From Fulvivirga aurantia (lineage in GTDB: Bacteria > Bacteroidota > Bacteroidia > Cytophagales > Cyclobacteriaceae), in assembly GCF_009711475.1 (NCBI RefSeq), contig NZ_SMMD01000879.1, positions 1-13,178 on the forward strand: 13,178 bases of DNA, in the 5' to 3' direction. Within the stretch, counting starts at the first letter, position 1, and each line of letters begins with the position of its first letter. The notes under the pieces are model-generated. The model saw only the letters and a program-made list of their open reading frames with translations, ran no database searches and was not told where the DNA came from. This document shows, piece after piece, positions 6,481-13,178 of this stretch. The translations under genes were made by a program, and so were the position numbers.

Positions 6481-7158
6481 ATGAGCAAAAAACTAAAATA
6501 CCTGGGAGGACTCTCAGCTATAGCAGAAGCGATCACCTATATCTTAGGCTTCATACTATTCTTTGGAGTTTTGGACACTTCAGGCATCACAAGTGCCCAG
6601 GAGCGGTTGCAATTCTTCATTAACAACAGAGACATTTATATTCTTGGGTATTTCATCATAGGCATAGCGTTTAGTTTCATTCTAATTATTTTGGTGCAGT
6701 CAATCGATCAGTACTTCAAATCACATGCACCTTACCTCATGAAATTTGTATCGGGAGTCGGGTACACCTGGTCAGTTTTAGTTATGGCCAGCAGCTTAAT
6801 TTTCATTTCCAGCTTAGAAATCTTAGAAACTTATTTTCTGGAAGACCCCAGTCAGGCGCTTATCATACACCGAACCACAAATGTTATAGTAGATGCACTG
6901 GGAGGTGGCATAGAAATAGTAGGAGCCATTTGGGTGCTTACGATAAGTTTTGTTGGTCTTACAGTCAGAAAATTCTCTGCCTGGCTGCATTATCTGGGAA
7001 TTCTAGTCGGCTTGGCCGGTACACTTACACTTCTTTCTTCATTAAGTTACTTCTCTCAGAGTACGTTTTTCCAAAGTACACAGGCAATATTTGGCCTTGG
7101 TCAGATTGTATGGTTTGTTTGGTTAGGCATCAGCTTTCTTACAAGAAAGGAAATTTGA
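6481..7158 (+). CDS. Six-helix membrane protein, DUF4386-like
   Basis: This 225-residue inner-membrane protein has about six hydrophobic helices (9-30, 52-73, 87-112, 136-162, 168-190, 200-220). The start at 6481 (MSKKLKYLGGLSAI) is preferred over an in-frame ATG at 6448, because the extra residues (IIWNHQKAIP) are atypical and precede a second Met with a normal positively charged N-terminus. The pattern of an opening GGLSAIAEAITYILGF, a luminal loop with AQERLQFFINNRD, and a closing FGLGQIVWFVWLGISFL resembles DUF4386 proteins, whose function is unknown. No catalytic or transport motif is visible. It lies 77 bases before the pyruvate oxidase gene in the same direction, and the two may be co-transcribed. 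The family call is tentative; the membrane topology is well supported. Confidence 0.75.
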   Translation: MSKKLKYLGGLSAIAEAITYILGFILFFGVLDTSGITSAQERLQFFINNRDIYILGYFIIGIAFSFILIILVQSIDQYFKSHAPYLMKFVSGVGYTWSVLVMASSLIFISSLEILETYFLEDPSQALIIHRTTNVIVDALGGGIEIVGAIWVLTISFVGLTVRKFSAWLHYLGILVGLAGTLTLLSSLSYFSQSTFFQSTQAIFGLGQIVWFVWLGISFLTRKEI

Positions 7159-7173
7159 TAACACTATGATGTA

Positions 7174-7236
7174 GGTGTGGTTAGTTAGAAGTCAGGCAAA
7201 AAGCTTGACACCCCCCAATTAACCCTTGACTAACCA
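7174..7236 (+). promoter_or_regulatory. Foldable leader touching the pyruvate oxidase start
   Basis: TGGTTAGT (7178-7185) is perfectly complementary to ACTAACCA (7229-7236), whose last base is the A of the ATG. The same 5' arm, as GGTTAGTT (7179-7186), can instead pair with AATTAACC (7217-7224) with one G-U wobble. Between them GTCAGGC (7191-7197) and GCTTGAC (7203-7209) form a 7-bp hairpin with an AAAAA loop, and GGTGT (7174-7178) can pair with ACACC (7208-7212). Two exclusive folds, one covering the start codon, would suit translational control. No conserved riboswitch motif is recognised, and repeats of this length can occur by chance. Confidence 0.35.
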
Positions 7237-8984
7237 TGAATGTCTCCGAACAATTATTAGAAATACTGGCAACAGAAGGTGTGAAACATATCTTTGGAGT
7301 TGCCGGTGATGCCCTAAACCCTCTGGTTGTGGCTATTAAAGAGCACAAACAACTTGAGTGGATAAAGGTAAAACATGAAGGAAATGGCTCATACGCTGCA
7401 TTCGCACAAGGTGAGCTTAGCGACAATCTGGGTGTATGTGCAAGTACTGTAGGACCGGGAGCACTTCATTTGGTAAATGGTCTGTATAATGCTAAAAAAG
7501 AACGATCACCAGTATTGGCCATTACAGGACAGATTCCCACAGAACATATTGGCACAAACTACCATCAGGAGGTGGACCTTAAAAAAGTGTTTGATGATAT
7601 ATGTGAGCATCAGGCCATTATAAGATCTGCTGCCGAGGCACCACGGGTAATTTTGAGAGCCATAAGCATAGCGGTAAATCACAAGTGTGTTTGTCGCATT
7701 GAATTACCCGCAGACATCGCCACACAACCGGCCGAAAATCAGGATTTCGTGCACAAAGTCTTCCGCTCTGGCAGTAGTATTATCCCTGCCAAGTCTGAAT
7801 TAGATGCAGCTGTTCAAATGATAGATAATGCAACCTCTGTAGGTATTTTGGCCGGAGCCGGCTGCCGTGAGGCCAAGCAGGATGTTTTAAACTTCTCAGA
7901 GAAAATAAAGGCCCCCATTACACACACCGTGCGATCAGCTGATATATTCGATCATGAAGCACCCAATGTAGTAGGTCTTTCAGGCCTTATTGGCAACCCA
8001 TCGGGCTACAAGTCAATTATGGATTGCGACCTACTGCTCATGTTAGGTACTGATTTTCCTTATACAGAGTTCTTACCCGAAAACACCAAAACCATACAAA
8101 TAGACATTAGACCTGAAAGTATTGGTAATCGCACTTCTGTAGATTTAGGCTTACATGGGGATATCAAATCAATCATTCCCCTACTTCTGGAGAGTGTTGC
8201 AGAAAAATCTGATCGATCATTTTTAGATGATTGTAATCACTCTTTCTTAGACTGGAAAAAGACCAAAGACGATGAAGCTAAGACTTCCCATGACCTGGAG
8301 CCTTTGCATCCACAAGCTTTCGCTAAAGCGATAAGCGATATTGCTGCAGACGATGCTATATTCGTAATCGACACTGGCACGTCAGCTATCTGGTCGACAA
8401 ATTATATGAACTTTCACCGCGACAGGCGCGTGATCGGAGCGTTTAATCATGGTTCCATGGCTGTTGGTCTGCCTGCGGCTATCGGGGCACAGTTACTTTA
8501 CCCTGAGCGTGAGGTGTGGGCCCTCGTGGGTGATGGTGCGTTTAATATGTCGCTCAACGATCTTTCTACGGCTGTAGAATACAATTTGCCTATTAAAATC
8601 CTTGTTTTCAATAACTCAGAATTAGGGTTTGTTAAAATAGAAATGGAAGAAGCAGGATTGGCGCCAAACTTTGATGCGCTTAAAGTAGATAATTTTGATT
8701 TTGCGCAGTTCTCACAAATAGTTGGTGGTGAAGGAGTAAAAGTTGAAAAAGCCAAGGACATCATTGAGACTATAAAGAAGGCTAAAATCTCAAAAAAACC
8801 TTTTATAATAGATGCCATAGTCAATAGTGGCGAGTTGTCTCTACCGCCAAAAATAGGCTTCAAAGAGGCAAAGGGGTTTGGTACTTCAAAGGCTAAAGAA
8901 ATTTTTGAGTCACTACAGGGCAATAAAGCGCAATGGGAAAATATTAAAAATGAGATTACCGCCTATTTTGATAAAAAACTGTAA
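7236..8984 (+). CDS. poxB: PoxB-like pyruvate oxidase (pyruvate:quinone)
   Basis: This 582-residue thiamine-diphosphate enzyme follows the three-domain layout of pyruvate oxidase and acetolactate synthase. The N-terminal PYR domain (about 1-165) has the catalytic glutamate E48 in VKHEGNGSYAAFA. The middle domain (about 190-325) has GTDFPYTEFLP and LGLHGDIKSII, matching the FAD-binding domain of E. coli PoxB as I recall it. The C-terminal PP domain (about 355-540) has the ThDP/Mg motif starting at G432-D433-G434 and ending with N459-N460, followed by SELGFVKIEMEEAG. PoxB oxidatively decarboxylates pyruvate to acetate and CO2 and passes electrons to membrane quinone. Length fits PoxB (572). E. 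coli PoxB attaches to the membrane by its C-terminal end; here the tail (AQWENIKNEITAYFDKKL) could be amphipathic but is not clearly homologous. An acetolactate synthase is less likely. Confidence 0.85.
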   Translation: MNVSEQLLEILATEGVKHIFGVAGDALNPLVVAIKEHKQLEWIKVKHEGNGSYAAFAQGELSDNLGVCASTVGPGALHLVNGLYNAKKERSPVLAITGQIPTEHIGTNYHQEVDLKKVFDDICEHQAIIRSAAEAPRVILRAISIAVNHKCVCRIELPADIATQPAENQDFVHKVFRSGSSIIPAKSELDAAVQMIDNATSVGILAGAGCREAKQDVLNFSEKIKAPITHTVRSADIFDHEAPNVVGLSGLIGNPSGYKSIMDCDLLLMLGTDFPYTEFLPENTKTIQIDIRPESIGNRTSVDLGLHGDIKSIIPLLLESVAEKSDRSFLDDCNHSFLDWKKTKDDEAKTSHDLEPLHPQAFAKAISDIAADDAIFVIDTGTSAIWSTNYMNFHRDRRVIGAFNHGSMAVGLPAAIGAQLLYPEREVWALVGDGAFNMSLNDLSTAVEYNLPIKILVFNNSELGFVKIEMEEAGLAPNFDALKVDNFDFAQFSQIVGGEGVKVEKAKDIIETIKKAKISKKPFIIDAIVNSGELSLPPKIGFKEAKGFGTSKAKEIFESLQGNKAQWENIKNEITAYFDKKL

Positions 8985-9089
8985 GAGAATAAGCTCATAA
9001 GTGTCAGAATTACAATAATTTATATGTTTTTCTTTTAATAAATTGATAAAAGGAATAAATTGTTGTGATCTAAGGAATCTCTTAAACAC

Positions 9090-9863
9090 ATGAGTAACTC
9101 AAAGCAAGAGTTTTACGACTCTCTTGATATAAAGGACGGACAAATTGAGCCATTCTTGCCATCCATCTTCGAAAACCTCTGGGAACTTGGAAGTGTACCG
9201 GAATACATTATCGAGCTCATACAAAATAATATAGACGATTTTGCCCTTATAAACTATATTGTTGATGTGGGATGTGGCAAAGGTGCTGTTCTGCTACAGC
9301 TCCGAGATCATTTTTCTTTTAAAGGCCTGGGTATTGATATCATCCCTCAATTTATTGAAAGTGCTAAAGCCTTTACACTAGCCAGACAATATGCTGATGA
9401 TATTTATTTTAAGAAAGCAGACGTCAGGGAGGTTATACCAAAAATTAAACAAGCCGATATTCTGATTTATGGCTACGACTCTGCTTTGCTTGGCAATGTA
9501 AAAGAAACACTCGATCTACTAAAAACCTGTATCGCAAGAGATGGTTACATTATACTCGAAGCAGCGTGTGCCATAGACATCGAGAATATTTCAGAATCTA
9601 TGACTCAGGCTGAGTTTAGCCAGCAACTTATTGATAGCAAACTCAAAATCGTAGATCACGTCATTTGGCCACAATCTCAAGTGAGAAAAATCAATCGACA
9701 TAACAACAAGCACATTGCTGACGCTGTAGAAAAACTCTCTAAACTCTATCCTGAAAAAGAAAGACTCTTCCGTAGCTACCTGAGACATCAGCTTAATCAA
9801 AGCAAAGCCTTAGAAAACGATATGGTTTGCTCTACCTGGTTGCTGCAAAATCCGGTATTGTAA
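9090..9863 (+). CDS. Class I SAM-dependent methyltransferase
   Basis: This is a 257-residue soluble protein with a Rossmann-type methyltransferase core. Motif I is VDVGCGKG (58-65), the acidic end of strand 2 is GIDIIP (81-86), and an ADVRE segment (110-114) fits the third S-adenosylmethionine contact. ADILIYGYDS (122-131) is the motif IV strand. The N-terminal 50 residues (QIEPFLPSIFENLWELGS) and C-terminal 60 (KNRHNN-like, then a basic helix with SKLYPEKERLFRSYLRHQL) are extra helical parts that probably form the substrate side. The substrate is unknown. It stands alone, 105 bases after the pyruvate oxidase and 144 before the GAF-PAS gene. No terminator is seen on either side, and the AT-rich upstream gap could hold its own promoter. 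Confidence 0.85.
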   Translation: MSNSKQEFYDSLDIKDGQIEPFLPSIFENLWELGSVPEYIIELIQNNIDDFALINYIVDVGCGKGAVLLQLRDHFSFKGLGIDIIPQFIESAKAFTLARQYADDIYFKKADVREVIPKIKQADILIYGYDSALLGNVKETLDLLKTCIARDGYIILEAACAIDIENISESMTQAEFSQQLIDSKLKIVDHVIWPQSQVRKINRHNNKHIADAVEKLSKLYPEKERLFRSYLRHQLNQSKALENDMVCSTWLLQNPVL

Positions 9864-9896
9864 GCCATTTATCAGCCACAGCTTACTCCTATCACG

Positions 9897-9914
9897 TTAA
9901 AATTTCGATTTTAA
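9897..9914. repeat. AT stem with TTCG loop
   Basis: TTAAAAT (9897-9903) and ATTTTAA (9908-9914) form a perfect 7-bp inverted repeat around TTCG, 34 bases after the methyltransferase stop. A UUCG tetraloop is stable in RNA, but the all-AT stem is weak and no T-run follows. It may be an mRNA 3' hairpin or an operator-like palindrome for the GAF-PAS gene downstream. Confidence 0.35.
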
Positions 9915-10007
9915 AATAGTTATTTGAACCTTTTGAATGAAAGAGCCATTTACATATCATTGTTCTATAATTACCCGCCAGAAAAAACCACAATCCGTAA
10001 GTTTGAT

Positions 10008-11123
10008 ATGAGCCAAAATGAGAACAGTCGATTAGACGAGCTTAAGAGCTACAACATATTAGATACTGTACCTGATAAGGAGCTAGACGAAATAGTAGAA
10101 ATTGCGTCTGCCATTTGTGATACACCTGTGTCGCTTATCTCTCTTGTAGATGATGAGCGACAGTGGTTTAAAGCTAATGTAGGCTTCGACAAAAATCAGA
10201 CTCCGCGATCACAGGCCTTTTGCCAACATGCACTCAATAAGCCTCATGAAATACTCGTGGTCTCCGACCCTGTGAATGATGATCGGTTTAGAGATAATCC
10301 ACTAGTTACAGGTGAGCCATTCATTCGTTTTTATGCAGGCGCCCCGCTTGAGACACCCAATGGTCATGTACTCGGTACGCTCTGTGTTATTGATAATAAG
10401 CCCCGGGAGATTTCAGAAAATCAAAAAAAAGCACTTGGCCTGCTGGCAAATAAAGTAATGAGCTATCTCAACGATCGCAAATTACTCGATGAGCAAAGTA
10501 AGCGCCTCAACCTAACTGCCACAAGGCTTAAGAAGATTACAGATCAAGCACCTGGGGCTCTCTTTCAGTTTGAAATGGCCCTCAACGGTACGGTTTCTTT
10601 TAGATTTATAAGCAATGGCATATCCAGATTACATCCTGAGCTTGACCCTCAACATTTAATGGAAAAACCACTTCACATTCTGGATTATGTGCACCCACAG
10701 GATATAAGAGTACTGAGAAAAAAAATACAAGATTCGTTTGAGAACCTCAGTGAGTGGAATTTCGAATATCGCGTATTAAATGGCTCTCGTATTTCTTGGC
10801 ATCAGGCTAAAGCTACACCTGAAAGAAAAGATAATGGCAACATCATATGGTATGGCATTTTTCAGGATATCACGGATCGAAAAGAATATGAGCAAACGCT
10901 GGAGGAAATACTGTTTGACATTTCCCATGGTTTGAGAGGGCCGGTAGCCACTCTTCAGGGATTGATGAGGAACATCGAGCAAGATAACTACAGCACAGAT
11001 CGTGTAAAGAGATATGTAAAACATGTAAAAACTACATCTGCCAAACTCGATACGCTTACACGAAAGCTCAACGAAACCTATTCCAAAAAGAAAGAGATCA
11101 GGGATGTCGTAATGAAGGACTGA
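10008..11123 (+). CDS. GAF-PAS protein with H-box, lacking kinase ATPase domain
   Basis: This is a 371-residue cytoplasmic signalling protein. The start at 10008 (MSQNENSRLDELKSYNILDT) is chosen because the GAF domain of this type begins right there; upstream codons reach only a TTG at 9924 and look non-coding. The GAF domain (about 24-155) has PVSLISLVDDERQWFKANVGF and the FCQHAL and APLETPNGHVLGTLCVID blocks. A PAS_3-type domain with PAC follows (about 178-295, FRFISNGISRLHP to WYGIFQDITDRKEYE). The last 75 residues resemble HisKA: ISHGLRGPVATLQGLM with H307 in the phospho-acceptor position, then a second helix (TSAKLDTLTRKLNETYS). The protein then ends at a basic tail without any GHKL ATPase domain. 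No in-frame kinase continuation exists before the terminator at 11143. It might be a dimerising sensor, a phosphate relay partner or a former kinase. Confidence 0.85.
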   Translation: MSQNENSRLDELKSYNILDTVPDKELDEIVEIASAICDTPVSLISLVDDERQWFKANVGFDKNQTPRSQAFCQHALNKPHEILVVSDPVNDDRFRDNPLVTGEPFIRFYAGAPLETPNGHVLGTLCVIDNKPREISENQKKALGLLANKVMSYLNDRKLLDEQSKRLNLTATRLKKITDQAPGALFQFEMALNGTVSFRFISNGISRLHPELDPQHLMEKPLHILDYVHPQDIRVLRKKIQDSFENLSEWNFEYRVLNGSRISWHQAKATPERKDNGNIIWYGIFQDITDRKEYEQTLEEILFDISHGLRGPVATLQGLMRNIEQDNYSTDRVKRYVKHVKTTSAKLDTLTRKLNETYSKKKEIRDVVMKD

Positions 11124-11142
11124 TCTTTTGATAAACCAAAAA

Positions 11143-11190
11143 GAGTAATACCACCACGTGAAATTTCACTGACAGTATTACTCCTTTTTT
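11143..11190. terminator. Bidirectional intrinsic terminator between convergent genes
   Basis: GAGTAATAC (11143-11151) and GTATTACTC (11175-11183) form a perfect 9-bp stem. On the plus strand it is followed by C and TTTTTT (11185-11190); on the minus strand the A-run at 11138-11142 reads as TTTTT after the stem. It lies 20 bases after the GAF-PAS stop and 13 bases beyond the M3 peptidase stop, so it should end both convergent transcripts. The loop contains the 12-base palindrome GTGAAATTTCAC (11158-11169), which may fold into a small inner hairpin. Confidence 0.85.
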
Positions 11191-11202
11191 ATTATTGCTA
11201 TT

Positions 11203-12927
11203 TTAAAGATTCTCGATTTCCTGATTTACAAACTCCATCAATTCTTTGATGTATGCCTGACTAAAATCAAATTTGATATTAGCCGCTTCGTAAACTTCAG
11301 GTATTGATTTGGTGTAGCCCAGCTTAAGTGCATTCAGGTAGCCTCCCAATCCTTTTTGGTTATCTTCTTTAAAGTTTTTCCAAACTGCTACCGCTCCAAG
11401 TTGTGCCATACCATACTCTATATAATAAAATGGCACTTCGTACAAGTGCAACTGCTTTTGCCACAGGTGGTCTTTATTGTCGCCTAAACCTTCCCAGTCA
11501 GTGATCGTATCAGAAAAATCATTGAATATCTCATTCCATTTATTAATTCTTTCTTCCTCAACGTGATTAGGATTTTCGTACACCCAATGTTGAAACTTAT
11601 CAATGGTTGCGACCCATGGTAGTGTTTCAATAATTTGCTCCAGGTGTTCTTTTTTCGCTCTTTTCAAATCATCTTCATTGTCAAAGAACAAGTGCCAGTG
11701 ATCCATTGAAATAAGCTCCATACTCATAGAAGCCAGTTCGGCTACCTCTGAAGGGGTATGTTTAAAATCACTCAGCTCAAGATCTCGGGTGAGAAACGAG
11801 TGAACCGCATGACCACCTTCATGGAGAATGGTAATCATGTCTCTTAAAGTTGAGGTGGCATTCATAAATATAAATGGAACGCCAATCTCTGAAAGTGGAT
11901 AATTGTATCCTCCTGGTGCTTTTCCTTTTCTCGATTCTAAATCTAGATGGCCCATTTCGTCCATAATCTCTAAGCATTGCCCTAAAAATGGATCCAGCTT
12001 TTTAAAACAGGCTATTGTCTTCTCAGTGAGTTCTTTACTATCCTTAAATGGCTTAAGTGCCTCACGATTTTCAGGATCAACCGCTTTATCCCACGGTCTT
12101 AAGGTATCAACAGCCAATGCCTTTTTACGCTCAGCAGCAAGCTGATCCAGCATGGGTACTACTTCTTTCTTTACCGATTCGTGAAAATCAAAACAATCTT
12201 GTGGTGAGTAATCAAAACGGCCCATGCTGGCAAACTTATAATCTCTAAAGTTCTTAAAATCAGCATTTTTGGCCACCTGATCTCTCAGACTTATCAATTT
12301 GCTATAAAGTTGATTAAACTTGTCTTTATCTGTAAGTCTACGCTCAGCAATACGGTGATAAACCTTTTCTCTAAGTTCACGGTCTGGCGATTGTAATTTC
12401 ACTGCTGCCTGTTGTAGCGTCAGCTCCTGACCGTCTAACTCTACTGTCATGGCGCCACTTAGCTGCCCATACTTTTGAGTTTCGGTTTGTATCTCCGTAA
12501 AAATCGGAATATTGTTCTCTCTAAATATTTCAACTGCCTTTTTCAGGCTTCGTATCATAATATCGAAGCCATCTTCTTTCTCAAGCTCCTTGAGATATGG
12601 GCTATTTAAGGCCTTCTTATTTAGTTTATCAGATACCGGAGCAATTTTAGGCTGTATCTGTTGCACAAAATGTTGATAGGCCTGAGTATACTCCTGATTA
12701 TCAGTATATCTGGTCATGTAGATATACCTCCAACCGGCATCTTCAGATATGATTGACTCTAGCTCGCTTCTATCCTGAAACCATTTTCTGAGCTCAGTGA
12801 CATTATTAATATCTCGCTCAAGCAAATCCTTAAAATAAGGCTCTAATCCTTCCCAGTTCTCTACCTTAAAATCTTCAGGAATGAATTTCCTTGGGTTTCT
12901 TTTCGGTAGTTTTATATCTTTTATCAT
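11203..12927 (-). CDS. M3-family oligoendopeptidase (zinc metallopeptidase)
   Basis: This 574-residue cytoplasmic peptidase has no signal peptide. The zinc-binding motif is HEGGH (369-373) within MITILHEGGHAVHSFL, and the third ligand is probably E397 in SEVAELASMSMEL, at the M3 family's usual distance. The substrate-side block near the C-terminus (YEVPFYYIEYGMAQLGAVAVW, about 496-516) is typical of M3 oligoendopeptidases, as is the largely helical N-terminal half with the SGAMTVELDGQELTL segment. Length fits the family. It should cleave short peptides in the cytoplasm, in peptide turnover. Its ATG overlaps by four bases (12924-12927, ATGA) the stop of the gene entering from the right edge, so it is probably co-translated with it. 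A strong terminator lies 13 bases beyond its stop. Confidence 0.95.
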   Translation of the reverse strand: MIKDIKLPKRNPRKFIPEDFKVENWEGLEPYFKDLLERDINNVTELRKWFQDRSELESIISEDAGWRYIYMTRYTDNQEYTQAYQHFVQQIQPKIAPVSDKLNKKALNSPYLKELEKEDGFDIMIRSLKKAVEIFRENNIPIFTEIQTETQKYGQLSGAMTVELDGQELTLQQAAVKLQSPDRELREKVYHRIAERRLTDKDKFNQLYSKLISLRDQVAKNADFKNFRDYKFASMGRFDYSPQDCFDFHESVKKEVVPMLDQLAAERKKALAVDTLRPWDKAVDPENREALKPFKDSKELTEKTIACFKKLDPFLGQCLEIMDEMGHLDLESRKGKAPGGYNYPLSEIGVPFIFMNATSTLRDMITILHEGGHAVHSFLTRDLELSDFKHTPSEVAELASMSMELISMDHWHLFFDNEDDLKRAKKEHLEQIIETLPWVATIDKFQHWVYENPNHVEEERINKWNEIFNDFSDTITDWEGLGDNKDHLWQKQLHLYEVPFYYIEYGMAQLGAVAVWKNFKEDNQKGLGGYLNALKLGYTKSIPEVYEAANIKFDFSQAYIKELMEFVNQEIENL

Positions 12928-13178
12928 TTTCTTTTTGCTTTATGAAAATTAATATTCTTTAAATAAAACTCACCTTCATTGGTGGGCATTATTGTAGTTT
13001 CAATTTTATCTGTTTTTGACGAATAAGAACATTCTATATAATTGATCTTTCGATTTGTAAAAGAATAGTTATTACATACATCGTCAAAACAGATCGTCAT
13101 AGATAATGGGTCATCTACAACTGCATCTATATAATCATTTAATTGTAACTGGCCATGTGACTTACCATTTATCGTAAT
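12924..13178 (-). CDS. 3' end of an unrecognised gene, coupled to M3 peptidase
   Basis: An open minus-strand frame runs from the right edge to a TGA at 12926-12924, giving 84 residues of a C-terminal part. The visible protein is rich in short polar and hydrophobic alternations (SHGQLQLNDYIDAVV, SMTICFDDVCNNYSF, KINYIECSYSSK, TNEGEFYLKNINF) that suggest beta strands, and ends in a basic tail KAKRK. It has three cysteines. No domain is recognised. The stop overlaps the start of the M3 peptidase by ATGA, a common sign of translational coupling, and this supports a real gene. It is strongly AT-rich. The N-terminal part lies outside the window, so localisation and function cannot be judged. Confidence 0.7.
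   Translation of the reverse strand: MTINGKSHGQLQLNDYIDAVVDDPLSMTICFDDVCNNYSFTNRKINYIECSYSSKTDKIETTIMPTNEGEFYLKNINFHKAKRK

Noticed and set aside
7159..7235. Thiamine pyrophosphate riboswitch before the ThDP-dependent enzyme
   Set aside because: The leader is too short, and the conserved THI-box motif CTGAGA is absent; the enzyme is also not a thiamine biosynthesis gene.
8498..8923. 141-codon minus-strand frame inside the pyruvate oxidase gene
   Set aside because: It lies wholly opposite the conserved PP domain and shows no domain of its own; it is a shadow frame.
9924..10007. Upstream extension of the GAF-PAS gene from a TTG codon
   Set aside because: The 28 extra residues do not fit the family, the start would be rare, and the standard N-terminus begins at the ATG at 10008.

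Overview
The window looks like ordinary chromosome from a marine-type member of the Bacteroidota, probably near the Cytophagales. The reasons are inference: moderate to low GC, exported proteins whose signal peptides end just before Gln, starts with little or no Shine-Dalgarno sequence, a LytS-type kinase with a seven-helix membrane sensor, PD40/TolB-like propellers and an M3 peptidase of the oligoendopeptidase type. No CRISPR array, tRNA, rRNA, insertion sequence or phage gene was recognised.

Layout. Positions 1-177 hold no convincing protein gene; on the minus strand they look like a compact structured element, possibly the edge of a mobile RNA. Positions 178-2561 (minus) are a translationally coupled sensor kinase and LytTR response regulator. 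The 144-base divergent gap after them contains two near-identical GCAGTT half-sites 20 bases apart, in the form expected of a LytTR operator. It faces an exported double-propeller protein (2706-4373, plus), followed by a 37-codon signal-peptide-like ORF (4396-4509) whose stop overlaps the start of an exported serine hydrolase (4506-5699). Then come an AT-rich gene for a small lipoprotein with a single MCE/MlaD domain (5844-6344), a G-depleted spacer, a six-helix membrane protein (6481-7158), a PoxB-like pyruvate oxidase (7236-8984) with a foldable leader touching its start codon, a class I methyltransferase (9090-9863), and a GAF-PAS protein with a histidine-kinase-like H-box but no ATPase domain (10008-11123). 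A strong bidirectional terminator separates it from the minus-strand M3 oligopeptidase (11203-12927), which overlaps by four bases the 3' end of an unrecognised gene entering from the right edge (12924-13178).

How the parts may work together. The clearest functional unit is the kinase/regulator pair with its putative operator beside two exported proteins: a sensor of some envelope or extracellular cue that could control the propeller protein and perhaps the hydrolase. The central genes (MCE lipoprotein, membrane protein, pyruvate oxidase, methyltransferase, GAF-PAS protein) read in one direction with gaps of about 77-145 bases and are not clearly one operon. I see no convincing new multi-gene system. 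The best leads are the LytTR-type repeat, the structured left edge, the permease-less MCE lipoprotein, and the ATPase-less signalling protein.
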